Shown here: positions 59,151 through 64,000 of the stretch, piece by piece
Position numbering within the stretch: position 1 is the stretch's first letter
How the letters are laid out: the number at the start of each line of letters is the position of its first letter
Assembly (NCBI GenBank): GCA_003216915.1
Contig: QCIB01000005.1
Span: forward strand, 31,779 to 95,778
DNA from: Prochlorococcus sp. AG-402-I23
Lineage (GTDB): Bacteria; Cyanobacteriota; Cyanobacteriia; PCC-6307; Cyanobiaceae
DNA: 64,000 bases
Reading direction: 5' to 3'
Translations under genes and position numbers: made by a program
Notes under the pieces: model-generated
What the model saw: only the letters and a program-made list of their open reading frames with translations
What the model was told of the DNA's origin: nothing
Database searches by the model: none

Positions 59151-60584
59151 ATGGCTAAAGAAGCGTTAATAGTCAAAACAACTCCTCTGCCTCAAAGTAG
59201 AATTTCATTTGAATTAGAAATACCATCTGAAACATGCAAAACGTGTGTAAATGAGACAATCAGTACTATCAGTCGTTCGGCTAAAATTCCGGGATTTAGA
59301 CTTGGTAAAATTCCCAAACAAGTCTTAATTCAAAGAATTGGCATAACACAATTACATGCTTCTGCTCTAGAAAAAATTATTGATAAATCATGGCAAGAAG
59401 CGTTAAAAATAAAATCTATAGAGCCACTCAGTGAGCCAGAATTGGTAGATGGATTTGAATCTTTACTTGCAAAGTTTAGTCCTGAAAAATCACTTAAGGT
59501 GACTCTTCAAACTGATGTTGCCCCAGAATTAAAACTAAAAAAATCCAAAGGACTAAGTATTGAAATTTCAAAAACAAAGTTTGATCCAAAGTCAATAGAT
59601 GAAGCACTAGAAAAATCTAGAAGTCAGTTTGCAAATATTATTCCAGTCACCAATAGAGCAGCGAAATTGGGAGATATTGCTGTAGTTAGTTTCAAAGGAA
59701 AATATAAAGATTCTGGTAAAGAGATTGATGGTGGGACTAGTGAATCAATGGATCTTGAGTTAGAAAAGAACAAAATGATTCCCGGTTTCGTTGAGGGAAT
59801 CGTAAAGATGAAAATTGGTGATACTAAAACACTTAACCTTAAATTTCCTGAAGATTATTCGCATGAGGATTCAAGAGGTAAAGAGGCAATTTTTGAAGTA
59901 AACCTTAACGATCTTAAGGAAAAAGAATTACCTGAACTTAATGACGATTTTGCAAAACAGTCTGGCAACAAAGAATCATTAAAAGAGTTAAAGAAAGATA
60001 TTGAAAAGCAACTTAGAGACAATTTTGAAAAAACTCAAAAAGATATCAAAATTGAAGCTTTACTAGATGCCTTAACAAACGAATTGGTTGCAGAAATTCC
60101 AAAGTCTATGATTGATATAGAAGTGAGGAATAATATTGAACAAACCGCTCAAAGATTTGCTCAACAAGGCCTTGATGTTAAATCTACTTTCACTCCGGAA
60201 TTAGTTAAGTCATTAGCAGAGTCAACAAGGCCTCAGGCTGAAAAAAATGTTCAAAGAAATTTAGCTCTTAAAGCATTAGCTGAAACAGAAAAAATAAAAG
60301 TTGAGAAAGATGAAATTGATTTAAAAATGAAAGATTATGAAGATGCAATCTCTCAATCTTCAAAACAAATAGATATTAAAAAATTAACAGAAGTGATAAG
60401 TAACGATTTACTCAAGGAAAAATTAATAATTTGGCTTGAAGAAAATTCTGAATTAAAAGAAAAAACAACAAAAACTTCTAAAACTACCAAAACCTCTAAT
60501 ACAACAAAGGCCACAAAAACTGCGACAAAAGCTACAAAAGCTACAAAAGCTACAAAAACTCAAAATAAAAAAGAAAAAAAATAA
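59151..60584 (+). CDS. tig: Trigger factor with Thr/Lys-rich C-terminal tail
   Basis: The 477-residue ribosome-bound chaperone and prolyl isomerase. The ribosome-docking signature GFRLGKIPKQVL appears near 48-59. The FKBP domain (GDIAVVSFKGKYKDSG, MIPGFVEGIVKMKIGDTKTL) spans about 170-265, followed by helical arms. The last 40 residues are an unusual low-complexity tail of TKT/ATK units ending QNKKEKK, partly encoded by tandem 9-base repeats. It lies ahead of clpP and clpX on the same strand. Confidence 0.96.
   Translation: MAKEALIVKTTPLPQSRISFELEIPSETCKTCVNETISTISRSAKIPGFRLGKIPKQVLIQRIGITQLHASALEKIIDKSWQEALKIKSIEPLSEPELVDGFESLLAKFSPEKSLKVTLQTDVAPELKLKKSKGLSIEISKTKFDPKSIDEALEKSRSQFANIIPVTNRAAKLGDIAVVSFKGKYKDSGKEIDGGTSESMDLELEKNKMIPGFVEGIVKMKIGDTKTLNLKFPEDYSHEDSRGKEAIFEVNLNDLKEKELPELNDDFAKQSGNKESLKELKKDIEKQLRDNFEKTQKDIKIEALLDALTNELVAEIPKSMIDIEVRNNIEQTAQRFAQQGLDVKSTFTPELVKSLAESTRPQAEKNVQRNLALKALAETEKIKVEKDEIDLKMKDYEDAISQSSKQIDIKKLTEVISNDLLKEKLIIWLEENSELKEKTTKTSKTTKTSNTTKATKTATKATKATKATKTQNKKEKK
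60522..60557 (+). repeat. Tandem 9-base repeat inside the tig tail
   Basis: Four head-to-tail copies of GCTACAAAA (the first is GCGACAAAA) encode four Ala-Thr-Lys units. The frame is kept because the unit is a multiple of three. Confidence 0.92.
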
Positions 60585-60649
60585 TTTATAAAATTTCCTA
60601 CTAATTAAACAAAAACCCCTTAAATTACATATAAAAGGAAATCTAATTT

Positions 60650-61294
60650 GTGAACTCAGAAAAAAAACATTTAATTCAAAGCTCAATAAGTTCTTACGAA
60701 AGTAATATTAAAACTATTGCCGCTGTTCCGACAGTTATAGAACAATCAGGGAGAGGAGAAAGAGCTTTTGATATATATTCAAGATTATTGAGGGAGAGAA
60801 TAATTTTTTTAGGTACTGGAATTAATGATCAAGTATCTGACTCACTTGTTGCACAATTATTATTTCTTGAAGCTGAAGATCCCGAAAAAGATATACAAAT
60901 ATATATCAATTCTCCTGGAGGCTCAGTAACTGCAGGAATGGCCATATATGATACCATGCAACAAATTTCCCCTGATGTAGTGACCATATGTTTTGGAGTA
61001 GCCGCAAGTATGGGGGCATTTCTACTTTCTGGAGGAGCAAAGGGTAAAAGATTGGCTTTACCTAATTCTAGGATAATGATTCATCAGCCTCTTGGAGGTG
61101 CACAAGGTCAAGCAGTAGAGATTGAAATACAAGCTAAAGAAATACTTTTTCTCAAGAAAACATTAAATTCGCTTTTAGCAGAACATACCGGTCAACCTTT
61201 AGAAAAAATTAATGAAGATACAGAAAGAGATTACTTTTTATCTCCTTCAGAAGCAGTCGAATATGGATTAATTGATAAAGTTATCAAAAAGTGA
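60650..61294 (+). CDS. clpP: ATP-dependent Clp protease proteolytic subunit ClpP
   Basis: The 214-residue serine protease forms tetradecameric barrels. The catalytic triad is Ser120 in AASMGAFLL, His145 in IMIHQPLGG and Asp194 in TERDYFLSP. The start is GTG at 60650, supported by an AAGGA ribosome-binding site at 60635-60639. Pairing with clpX 105 bases downstream marks it as the ClpP2-type subunit of cyanobacteria, which bear several ClpP paralogues. Confidence 0.97.
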   Translation: MNSEKKHLIQSSISSYESNIKTIAAVPTVIEQSGRGERAFDIYSRLLRERIIFLGTGINDQVSDSLVAQLLFLEAEDPEKDIQIYINSPGGSVTAGMAIYDTMQQISPDVVTICFGVAASMGAFLLSGGAKGKRLALPNSRIMIHQPLGGAQGQAVEIEIQAKEILFLKKTLNSLLAEHTGQPLEKINEDTERDYFLSPSEAVEYGLIDKVIKK

Positions 61295-61399
61295 CAAGGA
61301 ATAGTGATTTTTTAAGAATATGATGACGAATCGATATTTATAAGCAATCCTAGTGAATAGGGAATATTTAAAACCTTTTACTTTTAAAAATTATAATCG

Positions 61400-62767
61400 A
61401 TGGCTAAATTCGACGCCCATCTTAAATGTTCATTTTGTGGGAAATCACAAGACCAAGTAAGAAAGCTTATAGCTGGTCCTGGGGTTTATATCTGTGATGA
61501 GTGCATAGACCTTTGTAATGAAATTCTCGATGAAGAACTACTTGATAATCAAGCGAACACTAACAACTCTCCGCAAGTAAAAAAGAAATTACCAACAAAT
61601 AATCCAAAAAAATCTGTTCCTTTAGAATTAACCTCAATTCCTAAGCCATTAGAAATTAAAAGTTTTCTAGATAATCAAGTTGTTGGACAAGAATCTGCAA
61701 AAAAAATATTATCAGTAGCCGTATACAATCACTACAAGCGATTAGCTTGGAAAGTTAAAGAAGACAGTAAAAATAGCAATTCAAAAGATTCACAAGCAAC
61801 TAAATTACAAAAATCAAATATTTTACTCATCGGCCCTACTGGAAGTGGAAAAACATTATTGGCGCAAACTTTAGCAGAGTTTCTAGATGTTCCTTTTGCA
61901 GTAGCTGATGCAACGACTTTGACAGAAGCTGGATATGTTGGGGAGGATGTTGAAAACATACTTCTAAGACTTCTACAGAAATCAGAAATGAATGTTGAAC
62001 TAGCTCAAAAAGGAATAATTTATATTGATGAAATAGATAAAATTGCAAGAAAAAGCGAGAATCCTTCAATTACCAGAGATGTCTCTGGTGAAGGGGTACA
62101 GCAAGCATTATTAAAAATGCTTGAAGGAACAATTGCTAATGTGCCACCGCAAGGCGGAAGAAAACATCCTTATCATGACTGCATCCAAATTGATACGAGT
62201 CAAATATTATTTATTTGCGGGGGAGCTTTTATAGGTTTAGAGGATATCGTTCAAAAGCGTATGGGTAAACACTCAATAGGATTTACCACCAATTCAGATC
62301 AAAACAAAGTTGATACAAAAAAAATAGTAGACCCAAGAGATTCCCTGAAAAATTTAGAATTAGATGACTTAGTGAAATATGGCCTAATTCCAGAATTTAT
62401 TGGAAGAATTCCGGTTTGTGCTGTATTAGATCGTCTCACTAAAGAAACTTTAAAATCCATTTTGACTCAACCAAGAGATGCATTAGTAAAGCAATTCAAA
62501 ACTTTGCTAAGTATGGATAATGTTGAATTATCATTTGAGCCTGATTCTGTTGAAGCAATAGCTAATGAAGCATATAAAAGAAAAACAGGTGCAAGAGCAT
62601 TAAGATCAATAATTGAAGAGCTAATGCTAGACATAATGTACACTTTGCCTTCTGAAGAAAATGTAAAAGAATTCACAATTACGAAAAAAATGGTAGACAA
62701 TCTGTTCTCATCTAAAATTGTTAAACTACCCTCAGGTTCAAAAAGAATCATTAAAGAGTCTGCATAA
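61400..62767 (+). CDS. clpX: ATP-dependent Clp protease ATPase subunit ClpX
   Basis: The 455-residue AAA+ unfoldase feeds ClpP. An N-terminal zinc-binding domain ([10 protein letters not shown]...CDECIDLC) binds adaptors. The ATPase has Walker [16 protein letters not shown], pore loop [10 protein letters not shown], Walker [14 protein letters not shown], and an IGF loop (HSIGFTT) that docks on ClpP. Sensor 2 lies in [15 protein letters not shown]. Confidence 0.98.
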   Translation: MAKFDAHLKCSFCGKSQDQVRKLIAGPGVYICDECIDLCNEILDEELLDNQANTNNSPQVKKKLPTNNPKKSVPLELTSIPKPLEIKSFLDNQVVGQESAKKILSVAVYNHYKRLAWKVKEDSKNSNSKDSQATKLQKSNILLIGPTGSGKTLLAQTLAEFLDVPFAVADATTLTEAGYVGEDVENILLRLLQKSEMNVELAQKGIIYIDEIDKIARKSENPSITRDVSGEGVQQALLKMLEGTIANVPPQGGRKHPYHDCIQIDTSQILFICGGAFIGLEDIVQKRMGKHSIGFTTNSDQNKVDTKKIVDPRDSLKNLELDDLVKYGLIPEFIGRIPVCAVLDRLTKETLKSILTQPRDALVKQFKTLLSMDNVELSFEPDSVEAIANEAYKRKTGARALRSIIEELMLDIMYTLPSEENVKEFTITKKMVDNLFSSKIVKLPSGSKRIIKESA

Positions 62768-62825
62768 AATTAGAGTTTAATTTTTTTTAATTTAATCCCG
62801 AATTTTTCTAATTAATGAAGAATAA

Positions 62826-64000
62826 ATGCCAAATATACATAAGCCTTTTCATCAAAAATATAGACCAAACAACTTAGACGAACTGGTTGGGCAAAAATTT
62901 ATATCCATTACACTCAAACAAGCACTATTAACAAAAAAAATTGCTCCTGCATACCTTTTTAATGGTCCAAGAGGCACTGGAAAAACATCAAGTGCAAGAA
63001 TATTTGCAAAATCTCTAAATTGCCAGGCATTCGACCAACCTACGATAACTCCTTGTTGTACATGTGACCTATGTAGACAAATTACAGATGGGAGCGCTCT
63101 AGATATTATCGAGATTGATGCAGCATCAAATACAGGAGTAGAAAATATAAGAGACATCATAGAAAGAGCGAGATTTGCACCTACTCAAGCGAGATGGAAA
63201 GTATATGTTATTGATGAATGTCATATGCTTTCAACGGCAGCTTCAAATGCTTTACTAAAAACTATTGAAGAACCGCCCGCAAGAGTTGTATTTATCCTTG
63301 CAACGACAAATCCTGAGAGAGTATTAAATACAATAAAAAGTAGATGCCAAAAATTTGATTTTAGAAGAATAAGCCCCAATGACATTTTTCAACATTTATT
63401 AGAAATCGCCGAGAAAGAATCCATTGAGTACGAAGTTCAGGCGTTAAAAATGATCGCACAAAGATCTAATGGAGGCATGAGAGATGCACAAAGCCTACTT
63501 GAACAATTGAATCTTTTACCAGAAGGGATAACAACTAATAATATCCAAAATCTCCTAGGAGAAGTATCAGAAAGTGAATTAACAAATCTGATTAAATCAT
63601 TGGTTGAAAATAATCCAGAGTCATTAATTATCGCCTGCAACAAATTATATAATGCCGGAAACGAACCTCTTCAAATAATTATCGGATTATTGAATATAAC
63701 AAGAGATCTACTGCTGCACACTACAAATAATAAATATTCCGATCTTTATTATACTTCTGATGAATTTCGAGATGAATTGGATAAAATCTCGAAAACAATA
63801 AATAAATCAACAATAATTAATTGGCATAATAATTTGAGAAATATTGAATATCAAATCAAAACAAGTGATAATCCAAGGCTTTGGTTTGAAATACATTTAA
63901 CTGGCCTTCTAGGTAATCAAGAGATAAATAGTTTTGAAAATAAGCAAGAAAGTAAAAAAAATACGACTGAGGAGAAGCATGAAAGTAGAAAAAACATTGA
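62826..64000 (+). CDS. dnaX: DNA polymerase III subunit gamma/tau, 3' end cut by window
   Basis: An open frame from the ATG at 62826 runs off the window after 391 codons. It begins MPNIHKPFHQKYRPNNLDEL, has Walker A LFNGPRGTGKTSSARIFAKS near 43-62, a zinc-binding cysteine set in CCTCDLC, Walker B KVYVIDECHMLS and sensor FILATTNPERVLNTIKSRCQ. This is the AAA+ motor of the clamp loader. The visible part includes all of the ATPase and most of the collar; whether a tau form is made cannot be judged here. Confidence 0.96.
   Translation, partial: MPNIHKPFHQKYRPNNLDELVGQKFISITLKQALLTKKIAPAYLFNGPRGTGKTSSARIFAKSLNCQAFDQPTITPCCTCDLCRQITDGSALDIIEIDAASNTGVENIRDIIERARFAPTQARWKVYVIDECHMLSTAASNALLKTIEEPPARVVFILATTNPERVLNTIKSRCQKFDFRRISPNDIFQHLLEIAEKESIEYEVQALKMIAQRSNGGMRDAQSLLEQLNLLPEGITTNNIQNLLGEVSESELTNLIKSLVENNPESLIIACNKLYNAGNEPLQIIIGLLNITRDLLLHTTNNKYSDLYYTSDEFRDELDKISKTINKSTIINWHNNLRNIEYQIKTSDNPRLWFEIHLTGLLGNQEINSFENKQESKKNTTEEKHESRKNI

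Overview
The window is a dense, AT-rich stretch of bacterial chromosome, very probably from Prochlorococcus, most likely a high-light-adapted strain. The lineage call rests on photosystem genes (psaC, psbZ), an NdhS-like subunit of the photosynthetic NDH-1 complex, the regulator RpaB, a Ycf23 protein, a cyanobacterial-type SecA with a large internal insertion, a four-ACT-domain aspartate kinase, very short intergenic gaps and strongly A+T-biased wobble positions. The exact strain cannot be read from the sequence. There are no insertion sequences, prophage genes, integrases or CRISPR arrays. The only stretch over 300 bases without a protein gene (7282-7878) holds tRNA-Arg and the RNase P RNA.

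Layout. 1-3768: a minus-strand run of a partial acid-sugar kinase, a hexose mutarotase-like protein, an alpha/beta hydrolase and a cation/proton antiporter. 3905-7281: glycogen phosphorylase facing two uncharacterised genes. 7360-9380: an RNA-centred block of tRNA-Arg(CCT), rnpB, rnc and rimM, with an ndhS-like gene on the opposite strand. 9412-16821: glmS and psaC, divergent from acpP-fabF-tkt, then thiC under a TPP riboswitch. 16892-23310: DUF3188, M20 amidohydrolase, TPR protein, ruvB, smpB, a small basic protein, lysS and rpaB. 23493-29844: mreBCD, ssb, DedA, ahcY, tsaE and a PfkB sugar kinase. 29934-36378: a second alpha/beta hydrolase, a group 2 sigma factor, mgtE, two adjacent crcB-type fluoride channel genes, an SH3-like secreted protein and gyrB. 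36529-42700: miaA, infC, a GntR-type regulator, cysE and secA. 42875-49287: GNAT, SnoaL-like protein, tRNA-Gly(GCC), ribH, psbZ, mutS, cobH and holA. 49327-64000: lysC, uvrB, ycf23, tilS, RNase J, dapA, asd, tig, clpP, clpX and a truncated dnaX.

How the genes fit together. Most are housekeeping genes: lysine/aspartate-family synthesis (lysC, asd, dapA), DNA replication and repair (holA, dnaX, ssb, gyrB, mutS, uvrB, ruvB), RNA processing and translation (rnpB, rnc, RNase J, tilS, tsaE, miaA, infC, rimM, smpB, lysS), protein export and quality control (secA, tig, clpP, clpX), cell shape (mreBCD), and carbon and cofactor metabolism (glgP, tkt, fabF, acpP, thiC, ribH, cobH, ahcY, cysE). Several neighbours overlap as ATGA or TAATG (gyrB/SH3, asd/dapA, M20/DUF3188, mreC/mreD), suggesting coupled translation.

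I found no clear new multi-gene system. The items most worth a second look are the TPP riboswitch before thiC, a perfect 18-bp hairpin inside rnpB directly upstream of the RNase III gene, a fluoride-channel gene pair in which one copy has lost the conserved pore asparagine, the acid-sugar kinase/mutarotase pair, a GntR-type regulator coupled to cysE, and the repeat-encoded Thr/Lys tail of trigger factor.
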